This document shows positions 1-6,278 of a stretch of 6,296 nt of DNA, in pieces. The stretch is from Bacillota bacterium (GTDB taxonomy: Bacteria > Bacillota > Limnochordia > Limnochordales > ZCTH02-B6). Each line of letters begins with the position of its first letter. Positions within the stretch are counted from its first letter, which is position 1. Location: positions 1 through 6,296 of the forward strand of contig QGSR01000117.1 of the NCBI GenBank assembly GCA_003387805.1, written 5' to 3'. The notes beneath the pieces were generated by a model. That model ran no database searches and was not told the DNA's origin. It worked only from the letters and a program-made list of their open reading frames with translations. A program made the position numbers and the translations under genes.

Positions 1-585
1 GGCGTGTCGGGCCGCCACGTGCACGTGTCCCGGGAAGCGCTGGAGATTTTGTTCGGCCCGGGCTATGAGCTGACGAAAGTGCGGGACTTGTCTCAGCCGG
101 GGCAGTTTGCCGCGGCGGAAACGGTGACCATCGTGGGGCCGAAGCGCGCCCTGGAAAACGTCCGCATTCTGGGTCCGGCCCGATCGCTGACACAAGTGGA
201 GATTTCCAGGACCGACGGCTTCACCTTGGGCGTGCATCCGCCGGTGCGCCTCTCGGGCGATATCGAGGGGACGCCGGGCATCACCATCGTGGGGCCGCGC
301 GGCGAACTTCACATTAATGAAGGCTTGATCGTCGCGGCGCGCCACATTCACATGACGCCCGACGACGCGGCGCGGTTCGGCGTCGTGGACGGCGAGCTGG
401 TGGCGGTGCGAGCCGACACGGCGCGCCCGGTGGTGTTCCGCGACGTGGTCGTGCGGGTGCGGAACGATTTCGCGCTGGATTTCCACATCGACACCGACGA
501 GGCCAACGCCGCGTTCCTCACCACCGGCGACGTGGCCACGGTGCTGCGCCAAACGCCGCGGAAGGGGAAGGAGGCCGGCCGGTGA
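1..585 (+). CDS. pduL: Phosphate acyltransferase PduL (PTAC family), 5'-truncated by the window edge
   Basis: PduL transfers an acyl group between CoA and phosphate (propionyl- or acetyl-CoA to the acyl phosphate). It feeds acetate or propionate kinase, in microcompartments or free in the cytoplasm. Counting from the GTG at position 4, the sequence shows the family's repeated beta-barrel pattern: RHVH near residues 4-7, the DLSQPGQFAA stretch at 28-38, LGPAR plus QVEIS near 56-68, the second His pair in AARHIHM at 111-117, and HIDTDEANA at 161-169. The His pairs are the family's known zinc ligands. The reading frame is open to the first base, and homologues usually start some 10-25 residues before RHVH, so the GTG at 4 is probably internal and the true start lies outside. 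No encapsulation peptide can be judged because the N terminus is missing. The tail, rich in Arg, Lys and Gly, is short. The family is recognised from motifs alone; the acyl preference is unknown. Confidence 0.93.
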   Translation, partial: GVSGRHVHVSREALEILFGPGYELTKVRDLSQPGQFAAAETVTIVGPKRALENVRILGPARSLTQVEISRTDGFTLGVHPPVRLSGDIEGTPGITIVGPRGELHINEGLIVAARHIHMTPDDAARFGVVDGELVAVRADTARPVVFRDVVVRVRNDFALDFHIDTDEANAAFLTTGDVATVLRQTPRKGKEAGR

Positions 586-590
586 GGCGG

Positions 591-604
591 GGCGCCCGGG
601 CGCC
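591..604. repeat. 14-bp perfect GC palindrome, copy 1 (pduL-cca spacer)
   Basis: GGCGCCCGGGCGCC is its own reverse complement and begins 5 bp after the pduL stop codon. As RNA it could form a short stem with a small loop between pduL and cca. No T-run follows, so a classical intrinsic terminator is unlikely. The same 14 bases recur at 1857-1870. Confidence 0.6.
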
Positions 605-628
605 GGGGGCCGGCTTCCTGCCACGCCC

Positions 629-1876
629 ATGAAGCCACTGTCCGTTCCCGGTTACGTTGCATCCATCTGCGCCGTGCTCAAAGACGCCGGCTACGAGGCC
701 TACGCCGTAGGCGGGGGCGTGCGCGACGCGCTCTTGGGCCGCGCTCCCAAAGACTGGGACGTGGCCACCAGCGCGCCGCCCGAGGAGGTGCAGCGGCTCT
801 TCCCGCGCACGGTGCCCACGGGCATCGAGTTCGGCACGGTCACGGTGCTGATGAACGGCCACGCCGTGGAGGTGACGACCTTCCGCGGCGAAAGCGGCTA
901 CTACGACGGCCGGCACCCCGAGTCGGTGCACTTCATCGGCAGCATCGAAGACGATCTGGTGCGGCGGGATTTCACCATCAACGCCATCGCGTACGACCCG
1001 CAGACGAACACGGTCGTCGACCCCCATAACGGGCGGTCGGACCTGGCCCAGCGGCTCATTCGCGCCGTGGGCGATCCGAACGAGCGGTTCCGGGAGGACG
1101 GCCTGCGGGTGCTGCGGGCCGTGCGCCTGGCGGTGGAACTCCGCTTTTTCATCGAACCCGAGACGAAAAAGGCCATGCGCCGCCACGGCGGCAAGCTGCT
1201 GCAAATCAGCCGGGAGCGCATCGGCCAGGAATGGCGCCGCATGCTGGCGGCGCCCGAGGCGGCCCGGGGCCTGGCCATTCTGAGCGAGCTGGAGCTGCTG
1301 CCGTACGTGCTGCCGGCACCGGCGGGGCAGGCGCCTTCCGCGGCCCGGATCGTGCGCACCATCGCGGCCCTCGACCGCGCGCCCGGCGGCAGCCTGGCCG
1401 TCAAGACGGCCCTCGTGCTGTACGGGCTGGGCGGCGCCGAGCTGGACGAGTACTGGCTCCGACAACTGGTCTACCCGAGGCGGGTGATGCGGGAGACGCT
1501 CCACATCGTCCGCTTCATGCGAGCCTTCAACCCGGACCAGCTGAAAGACGACGCCGCGCTGCGCCGGTTCATGAGCACTCTGGGCAGGCCCTTCGCGGCC
1601 GGGTTTTTCGAGGCGTGGCGGGCGTGGCGCTCGGGCAAGCAGGCGCGCCTTTTGCAGGAGCGCGCCGCCCGCATTCTACGGCGCGGCGACGCTTTGGCTC
1701 CGGCGGAGCTGGCCGTGGACGGCCACGACGTCCGCCAGGCTTTGCCGGACGCGGCGGGCCGCGAGATCGGAGAGGCGCTGCAGGATCTTCTCGACCACGT
1801 CCTGCAGCACCCCGAGGACAACAACCGGGAACGCCTGCTGGCGCTGCTGGCGGCGCGGCGCCCGGGCGCCCGTTAG
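629..1876 (+). CDS. cca: Class II tRNA nucleotidyltransferase (CCA-adding enzyme / poly(A) polymerase family)
   Basis: This enzyme builds or repairs the 3'-CCA end of tRNAs from CTP and ATP without a nucleic acid template, in the cytoplasm. The 415-residue protein has the class II signatures in order. The nucleotidyltransferase signature GGGVRD is at 28-33, with catalytic carboxylates D42 and D44 in KDWD and a probable third at E81 (VEVTTFR). The RRDFTINA motif is at 112-119. The nucleotide-recognising ED..R motif is at 156-160 in REDGLRVLRAVR, and the ISRERIGQEW motif is at 193-202. The length is close to typical bacterial CCA enzymes. There is no C-terminal HD domain like that of the E. coli enzyme. 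ATG 629 is the first usable start in this frame, but no convincing Shine-Dalgarno precedes it. CC-adding, A-adding and poly(A) activities cannot be told apart by eye, so the cca symbol is the likeliest reading. Its stop overlaps the stop of the convergent permease gene. Confidence 0.93.
   Translation: MKPLSVPGYVASICAVLKDAGYEAYAVGGGVRDALLGRAPKDWDVATSAPPEEVQRLFPRTVPTGIEFGTVTVLMNGHAVEVTTFRGESGYYDGRHPESVHFIGSIEDDLVRRDFTINAIAYDPQTNTVVDPHNGRSDLAQRLIRAVGDPNERFREDGLRVLRAVRLAVELRFFIEPETKKAMRRHGGKLLQISRERIGQEWRRMLAAPEAARGLAILSELELLPYVLPAPAGQAPSAARIVRTIAALDRAPGGSLAVKTALVLYGLGGAELDEYWLRQLVYPRRVMRETLHIVRFMRAFNPDQLKDDAALRRFMSTLGRPFAAGFFEAWRAWRSGKQARLLQERAARILRRGDALAPAELAVDGHDVRQALPDAAGREIGEALQDLLDHVLQHPEDNNRERLLALLAARRPGAR
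1857..1870. repeat. 14-bp perfect GC palindrome, copy 2 (end of cca)
   Basis: The same 14 bases as at 591-604 lie inside the last codons of cca (the RRPGA residues), ending 3 bp before its stop codon. The position at a convergent gene junction would suit a bidirectional pause or terminator stem, but neither strand shows a T-run beside it. Confidence 0.55.
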
Positions 1877-2727
1877 TATTGCGCCAGGCTGCCGCTCTTG
1901 CGGGCTTTGCGCTCCATGCGGCTGAAGACGACCACGCCGAGAACCACGCACGCGGCCGCGTTGAGCACCGCCGCCAAGAGGCGCCCGGTCCCCAGATCCG
2001 TCAAGAACGTTCCCTGCGTCATGGCCTCGTTGAGCAGCCGGCTGACCAGGGACAGGGGCAGCAGCGCCACCACGGGCCCCGGCAGCAGCGCCGGCGCGCC
2101 GATCAGCGCCAGCAAGATCCACTGGAAAAACAGGAGCAGCGCATCGATGCGTTTGTACACCAGCGCGAGGCCCGCCACGGCGAAGCCGATGCCGTAGGCG
2201 GTGGCCGTCGCCAGCAGCAGCAGCGGCACGATGGTCACGAGGTCGATGGTCAGCTGGCGCCCCGTCGTCAGCAGCATCGCGGCCAGGATGACGCCCGACA
2301 TGATGAGGTTCGTGACCGTGGTGGACGCCGTCTCGAAAAACGCCGCCCACCGAAAGCCCACCGGCGTCATCATCAGCTGCTCCAGCGTGCCCAGCCGGGC
2401 CTCGTTCATGATGCTGTAGGCCAGTTCGGAATGACTGGACAGCGCCAAAAACCACAAGAAAAAGCCGACGATGGTCGCGTCCAGCGTGTCTCCCAAGGCG
2501 ACGGGCGAGCCGCCCACGAAGCCGGCGATGCCGCGCGCGCCGAAAAAGACCACGAGGAACAAGACGTACACGTTGATGAGCTGGGTCAGCGTGTTGAAGG
2601 CGTAGCGCTTGAGCATGATGATGTTGCGGTTCCACATCGCGACGGCCACCGCGGACAGCCCGGAGGGGACGGGAGACCCCGGCGCCTCGGACGCGGCCAC
2701 CCTCGGGTCAACCTCCAAGCCTTTCAT
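1873..2727 (-). CDS. ABC-2 type exporter permease subunit
   Basis: This is the membrane subunit of an ABC exporter, partnered with the ATPase encoded just upstream. The 284 residues begin with about 45 mostly cytoplasmic residues. Hydrophobic segments follow near 48-63, 82-97, 138-155, 163-190, 195-215 and 250-268, the six-helix layout of ABC-2 permeases. A conserved ABC-2 feature, EARLGTLEQLMMTP at 109-122, sits in the loop that contacts the ATPase, and the tail ends in a basic stretch (MERKARK). The start is well supported. ATG 2727 overlaps the ATPase stop as ATGA, and AAGGAGGT lies 6 nt upstream, so translation is probably coupled. Relatives include DrrB- and NatB-like permeases, which move drugs, lipids, ions or other substrates. 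Nothing here identifies the cargo. Its stop shares 4 bp with the end of the convergent cca gene. Confidence 0.9.
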   Translation of the reverse strand: MKGLEVDPRVAASEAPGSPVPSGLSAVAVAMWNRNIIMLKRYAFNTLTQLINVYVLFLVVFFGARGIAGFVGGSPVALGDTLDATIVGFFLWFLALSSHSELAYSIMNEARLGTLEQLMMTPVGFRWAAFFETASTTVTNLIMSGVILAAMLLTTGRQLTIDLVTIVPLLLLATATAYGIGFAVAGLALVYKRIDALLLFFQWILLALIGAPALLPGPVVALLPLSLVSRLLNEAMTQGTFLTDLGTGRLLAAVLNAAACVVLGVVVFSRMERKARKSGSLAQY

Positions 2728-3704
2728 CGCGCGACCTCCTTCACCGCTGCGCTTTCGCCTTGCGTCACCCGCAGGAACACTTGCGCCAGGTCGGGTTCGG
2801 AGCGGGAAATCCCCGCCAGCGCCAGGCCGGACGAGCGCAGCACGTCGATCATGTCGTAGAGCTGACCGGCATCGGCCACCGTCGCGTCGAACCGCGTCTC
2901 GCCGCCTTCGGTCTGCCAGTCGCTTATGACGAATCTCTCCTCCAGGCGACGGCGCACGTCGTCGCCGGCCGCGCCCGCCAGCCGGATGGTGTACGCCTCG
3001 GTGCGAAACAGCGCCATCAAATTGGCCACTTGGTCATCCACCACGACGCGGCCGCGCTGGACGATGATGACCCGCTGGCACAAGTCCCGCACCACGTCCA
3101 TGTCGTGGCTGGACAGCACGATAGTGCGGTGATGATCCGCGGCCAGCTGCTTCAGCTCGTGGCGGAGCGTGTAAGACGCGTGGAGGTCCAGCCCCAGCGT
3201 GGGCTCGTCGAGGAACAGAACCGGCGTCTCCCGGGCGAACGCGCAGGCGACGGCCACCTTTTGCTTCATGCCCGTGGACAGCTCGTTGACCGGCGTGGTG
3301 GCTTTCTCGGTCAAGCCGAACCGCTCGATGAGCTCGTCGTGAAAGGCCCGCCGGCGGCGGGGGCTGATCCCTTGCAGGCCGGCGAAGAAGGCCAGGTTTT
3401 CGCGCACCGTCATGCGCCAGTACGTGTTGCGGGCGCCTTCGAGGACCGCGGACACCAAGCGGTACATTTCGTTGCGCCGCTGCGAGAAGTCTTCCCCGAA
3501 CAGGCGCACCGCGCCCGCGTCGGGCTCCACCAGCCGCAGAATGCACTTGATGAGCGTCGTTTTGCCGGCGCCGTTGGGGCCCAGCAGCCCCAGGATTTCG
3601 CCGGGCTGCACCGAGAACGACACGTCGTCGACGGCCACCAGCGCTTTGCCGCCGGAGCCGTACGTCTTGCGCATGCCCTCGACGTCCAGCGCCGCTTCCA
3701 CCAC
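2724..3704 (-). CDS. ABC-2 type exporter ATP-binding subunit (DrrA/NatA-like)
   Basis: This cytoplasmic ATPase powers the permease encoded immediately downstream. With 326 residues from the chosen start, the nucleotide-binding domain shows Walker A GPNGAGKT at 42-49, the signature LSTGM at 142-146, Walker B VLFLDE at 162-167, the D-loop LGLD, and the switch His at 200 in LSSHD. A C-terminal accessory region of about 90 residues ends with EPDLAQVFLRVT, typical of DrrA-like ATPases. At the Q-loop position the usual Gln appears to be Glu89 (AVLEGARNTYW). I chose GTG 3704 because GGAGGTG lies about 9 nt before it. A GTG at 3722 would add six residues but has only a weak upstream site, and GTG 3701 is a further option. 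A promoter is proposed at 3759-3787. The substrate is unknown. Confidence 0.92.
   Translation of the reverse strand: MVEAALDVEGMRKTYGSGGKALVAVDDVSFSVQPGEILGLLGPNGAGKTTLIKCILRLVEPDAGAVRLFGEDFSQRRNEMYRLVSAVLEGARNTYWRMTVRENLAFFAGLQGISPRRRRAFHDELIERFGLTEKATTPVNELSTGMKQKVAVACAFARETPVLFLDEPTLGLDLHASYTLRHELKQLAADHHRTIVLSSHDMDVVRDLCQRVIIVQRGRVVVDDQVANLMALFRTEAYTIRLAGAAGDDVRRRLEERFVISDWQTEGGETRFDATVADAGQLYDMIDVLRSSGLALAGISRSEPDLAQVFLRVTQGESAAVKEVAR
2734..2741 (-). promoter_or_regulatory. Strong ribosome binding site for the ABC permease
   Basis: AAGGAGGT on the - strand lies 6 nt before ATG 2727 and inside the last codons of the ATPase gene. It fixes the permease start and, together with the ATGA overlap, indicates coupled translation of the two subunits. 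Confidence 0.85.
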
Positions 3705-3752
3705 GGCAGGCGCCACCTCCACGGCTCTGCATCAACTAACTCAACCTGATAC

Positions 3753-3766
3753 GTTAATTTTTTAAC
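3753..3766. repeat. AT-rich inverted repeat in the recombinase-ABC spacer
   Basis: GTTAA, then four T, then TTAAC: a perfect inverted repeat with 5-bp arms, in an AT-rich island of an otherwise very GC-rich window. It overlaps the proposed -10 element of the ABC operon, so it could be an operator half-site pair. It also lies just beyond the 3' end of a tyrosine recombinase gene. It may equally be only the AT-rich promoter core. Confidence 0.4.
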
Positions 3767-3787
3767 ATCCCATCTTGAATTTGTCAA
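3759..3787 (-). promoter_or_regulatory. Predicted sigma-A promoter for the ABC exporter operon
   Basis: On the - strand a perfect TTGACA -35 box (3787-3782) is followed after 17 nt by TAAAAA (3764-3759), a 4-of-6 match to TATAAT. A TG one base upstream of it gives an extended -10. The -35 box overlaps the TGA stop of the recombinase gene. Transcription would start near 3752, about 50 nt before the ATPase start. Confidence 0.55.
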
Positions 3788-4686
3788 CTGTAGTCGAGCT
3801 TTTCGATTTGCTGCTTCAGGCGCTTGTTGACAACGTGGGTGTAGCGCTGCGTCGTCGCGATGGACTCGTGCCCCAGCAGCTCCTGGATGGAGCGCAGATC
3901 CGCGTCGCGTTCCAGCAGCTGCGTCGCCACCGTGTGGCGCAGCTTGTGCGCGCTGACGGCGTCCCGCTGGATGCCGGCGGCCTGCGCGATGCGCTTGACC
4001 AGGTAGTGCACGCCGTTGCGGGTGATGGCGTATCCCCGCCGGCTGCGGAAAAGGCGGCGGGGGAGAGGGCACTTGGGGTTCACTTTGCGCTGGGGCAAGT
4101 AGCGCTGGATGGCCTCGGCCAGCTCGGCCCGCATGGGCACGACCCGCTCTTTCGCGCCTTTGCCGTACAGCACGATGCTGCCCGTCTCGAAATCCACGTT
4201 CTGGACGTTGAGCTCCACCAGCTCGCCCAGCCGGCAGCCGGTATATAGGAACATGGAGAAGATGGCCTTGTCCCGCACCGGGTCGGGGCCGTGCTTTTCG
4301 GCGGCCTCCAAGAACCGGCGCGCCTCGGCCGCGGACAAAAACAGCGGCTGCTTGCGGGGCACCTTCGGCGGCCGCAGCTTGACGGTGGGGTCGTCGTCGA
4401 TGAGGCCGCTGTCCAGCAAGTAGCGGTAAAACCCCCGCAGCGCGCTGAGTTTCCGCGCCCGCGTGATGTGGACATTGTCCCGCTCCTCCTGCAAGTGCCG
4501 GTTGAATTCCCTGAGCAGGTAAATGTCCACCGCGTCCAGCTCGGTGCCTCTTTCTTCCAGGAAACGCAGAAACACGCGCAGATCGTGCAAGTACGCGTCC
4601 GCGGTCCGGGCCGAGAAGCCCTTTTCGGTGATGAGATAGTTGTAGTAATCCTGGATCCACGGATGGGGAAACCGCGCTCCGCCCAT
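3784..4686 (-). CDS. XerC/XerD-type tyrosine recombinase
   Basis: Tyrosine recombinases of this type cut and rejoin DNA at short paired sites, classically dif, to resolve chromosome dimers; related enzymes act as integrases. The 300-residue protein has an N-terminal SAM-like DNA-binding domain (about residues 8-95) and a C-terminal catalytic domain. All active-site residues are present: R152 in TGCRLGE, K176 in YGKGAKER, H247 and R250 in HKLRHT, H273 in LGHES, and the nucleophile Y282 in TQRYTHV. The length matches Xer proteins. ATG 4686 is chosen because AAGGGG lies 7 nt upstream; the open frame continues to 4779 but that extension is basic, low in recognisable content and has no better start. 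XerC, XerD and a domesticated integrase cannot be separated by eye. No excisionase or phage gene is visible beside it, which favours a housekeeping Xer role. Confidence 0.9.
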   Translation of the reverse strand: MGGARFPHPWIQDYYNYLITEKGFSARTADAYLHDLRVFLRFLEERGTELDAVDIYLLREFNRHLQEERDNVHITRARKLSALRGFYRYLLDSGLIDDDPTVKLRPPKVPRKQPLFLSAAEARRFLEAAEKHGPDPVRDKAIFSMFLYTGCRLGELVELNVQNVDFETGSIVLYGKGAKERVVPMRAELAEAIQRYLPQRKVNPKCPLPRRLFRSRRGYAITRNGVHYLVKRIAQAAGIQRDAVSAHKLRHTVATQLLERDADLRSIQELLGHESIATTQRYTHVVNKRLKQQIEKLDYS

Positions 4687-4693
4687 GCCAACA

Positions 4694-4731
4694 CCCCTTC
4701 GCCGACTCTTTTTCTGCGGACGGGGAAGGGG
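4694..4731 (-). promoter_or_regulatory. Inverted repeat that can cover the recombinase ribosome binding site
   Basis: On the - strand CCCCTTC (4731-4725) can pair with GAAGGGG (4700-4694). The second arm contains the AAGGGG Shine-Dalgarno of the recombinase gene. The stem would be 7 bp around a 24-nt loop, so it could lower translation when formed. The pairing is directly visible; a regulatory effect is inference. Confidence 0.35.
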
Positions 4732-4733
4732 GT

Positions 4734-4764
4734 CCTGCCGGCGGGAAGCGGCCCGCCGCGCAGG
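4734..4764 (-). terminator. Strong hairpin between the MFS and recombinase genes, without a T-run
   Basis: CCTGC and CGGCGGG pair with CCCGCCG and GCAGG to give a 12-bp stem with one bulged base and a 6-nt loop. It starts 33 nt after the MFS stop codon (reading the - strand) and ends just before the second stem over the recombinase ribosome binding site. No run of T follows on the - strand, so it may be a Rho-dependent or mRNA-stabilising structure rather than an intrinsic terminator. Confidence 0.4.
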
Positions 4765-4797
4765 CACGGGACGACGCACGGCCGCCCTGGTGCAGGT

Positions 4798-6084
4798 CTA
4801 TTGCCGGTGGCGCCCTGTGGCCGCATGCGGCGGGCCCAGGCGGCTGCGCAGCCCGATGTAGAGCGCCCACGCCGCGCACCCGGCGCCGAGGCCGAGGAAG
4901 CTCGCGCCGTACCCGAAGGCCTCGGTGGTCAGGCCCAGCACAAAGGCGCCGACGCCCATGCCCACGTCGACGGCGCTCTCCTGCAAGGCGAACACGATGC
5001 CCGTGCGCCGAGGGGACGCGTGTTCGGCCATCATGGAGCCCAGCACGATGATATTGCCCGTGAAGCCGAATCCCGCCAGCACCGCGCTGAGCATGGCCGG
5101 GACGACGGACGGAAAAGCCGTCAGCAGGACGACGCCGGCGCTGTAGACCAGAAACATGGGGAAGAGGGCCTTCACGCGGCCCAGCCGGTCGGACAGCGCC
5201 CCGCCGGCCAAACCGCCGGCCACGCCCGCCACCGACAGCACCGTGAAGTACACCCCGTGGTGGCCGACGCCCGCCGCCTGGCCGAACAACGGCACGAACG
5301 TCAGGATGGAGCCCTGGGCCATGGCCAGCACGGCTGCCGTCAGCGCGGCGAAGCGGGACCAGTAAGGGTCCAGCACTTCCCGCCACGGTCCGAGGCCGCG
5401 TACCGGCCGCCGGTCGGCCGGGGCCGCCGCGGCCGGATCCCGAACAGGCGAGCGGTCTTCCTGCAGCAACACGCTGACGGCCACGCCCACGGCCCCTACG
5501 ATGAAACAGACGAAAAACACCGCGGCAAAGCCGCTGCTTCCGGCCAGCGCGATGGCCACGGGCGGGCCCACGGCGGCGCCCAGCGATTTGAAGGCGCCGG
5601 CCAGTCCCAAGCCCGTGGCCCGCATATCCGGCGGGCTCAAGTCCACCGCCAGGGCGCTGGACGCGCTGATGAAGGCCGCCGGCCCCACGGCCTGCAGCAC
5701 GCGCACGACGGCCACCTCGGACACCGAGTCCGACAGCCACAACCCGGCCGCCGCCAGCGCGAAGGCCGCGTTGCCGATGATGAGCGGCGGCCGCCGGCCG
5801 ATGTTGTCCGTCATGGGCCCGAAGACGAAGCGAAACGCCACGGCGGCCAGCAGCCCGATGCTGGACAGCAGCCCCGCGTGAAAGGCGCTGCCGCCGACCT
5901 CAACCACGTAGAGGGGAAGAGCCGTCAGCGCCACGTACAGGTTGAACATGCCCGTGAAGCTGACGACCAGCAACAGTTTCATGTTCCGGCCGGCGGCCAG
6001 GCGCGCCACGTTTTTCAGTCCGATTCGCCTCCGACCGTCTATTTGTCCGCCGGAGGGCGACTTCCTGCTGGACGGAGCGCTCAC
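4798..6084 (-). CDS. Major facilitator superfamily (MFS) transporter
   Basis: This is a secondary transporter of the inner membrane, most like drug or metabolite exporters with 12 helices. After about 34 basic, soluble residues the 428-residue protein alternates hydrophobic helices and short loops. MFS motif A appears after helix 2 as GPMTDNIGRRPPL at 89-101 and again, in the C-terminal half, as GGALSDRLGRVKAL at 294-307. A motif C-like GAAVGPPVAIALAG at 169-182 is a feature of antiporter-type members. A charged cytoplasmic loop near 207-240 separates the two halves. The start GTG 6084 follows AAGGAG with a short 4-nt gap; the next candidate, Met35, lacks a ribosome binding site. The substrate cannot be inferred. 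The recombinase gene follows after a 111-bp structured spacer. Confidence 0.9.
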   Translation of the reverse strand: MSAPSSRKSPSGGQIDGRRRIGLKNVARLAAGRNMKLLLVVSFTGMFNLYVALTALPLYVVEVGGSAFHAGLLSSIGLLAAVAFRFVFGPMTDNIGRRPPLIIGNAAFALAAAGLWLSDSVSEVAVVRVLQAVGPAAFISASSALAVDLSPPDMRATGLGLAGAFKSLGAAVGPPVAIALAGSSGFAAVFFVCFIVGAVGVAVSVLLQEDRSPVRDPAAAAPADRRPVRGLGPWREVLDPYWSRFAALTAAVLAMAQGSILTFVPLFGQAAGVGHHGVYFTVLSVAGVAGGLAGGALSDRLGRVKALFPMFLVYSAGVVLLTAFPSVVPAMLSAVLAGFGFTGNIIVLGSMMAEHASPRRTGIVFALQESAVDVGMGVGAFVLGLTTEAFGYGASFLGLGAGCAAWALYIGLRSRLGPPHAATGRHRQ

Positions 6085-6118
6085 AACTCCTTACAACATC
6101 GCGGGTTTTGCCGCCGTT

Positions 6119-6147
6119 ATTTCACGGAGTTGGACGTCGTCTATCAA
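6119..6147 (-). promoter_or_regulatory. Candidate promoter for the MFS gene
   Basis: On the - strand TTGATA (6147-6142, 5 of 6 to the -35 consensus) is followed after 17 nt by TGAAAT (6124-6119, 4 of 6 to the -10 consensus). The important second base of the -10 is not A, so this is a weak call. It would give a leader of about 28 nt before GTG 6084. Confidence 0.3.
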
Positions 6148-6249
6148 TGGGGCAACAAGACGTCGAGCGGTCCCACGACCCGTTTGCCCCTGGAGGATCG
6201 TACTGTATTAAATGTACCTTTCGTTGAGCAAGAGAGCGTGCGCGAAGGT

Positions 6250-6278
6250 CCCGGCGGCTACGCCGGGAGCGCCCGGCG
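6250..6278. repeat. Three-arm alternating hairpin element
   Basis: CCCGGCG (6250-6256), CGCCGGG (6261-6267) and CCCGGCG (6272-6278) follow one another with 4-nt gaps. The middle arm can pair perfectly with either neighbour, so two 7-bp hairpins exclude each other. On the - strand the element overlaps a possible stop codon at 6260-6258. Confidence 0.5.

Noticed and set aside
518..1504. A 328-codon - strand open frame antisense to pduL and cca
   Set aside because: It lies opposite the catalytic motifs of the CCA enzyme and has no recognisable domain.
2211..2224. CAG trinucleotide run as a possible unstable repeat
   Set aside because: It is only about four units long and encodes a leucine run of a permease helix on the - strand, which explains it.
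1231..2859. A 542-codon + strand open frame over the end of cca and antisense to the ABC permease
   Set aside because: Its product is Arg/Gly/Gln/His-rich without motifs, while cca and the permease in the same DNA carry clear family signatures.
3742..3790. A dif site beside the recombinase gene
   Set aside because: The AT-rich repeat has arms and a spacer that do not match the 11-6-11 layout or the known dif half-site sequences; the inverted repeat is oriented differently.
3410..5740. A 776-codon open frame on the - strand across the MFS, recombinase and ATPase genes
   Set aside because: It runs through three recognised genes in another frame, has low-complexity Gly/Arg/Ala-rich sequence and matches no family. 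Long shadow frames are expected at this GC content.
5942..6211. An 89-codon + strand open frame antisense to the MFS start region
   Set aside because: No ribosome binding site or domain; it overlaps the MFS N terminus and its proposed promoter.
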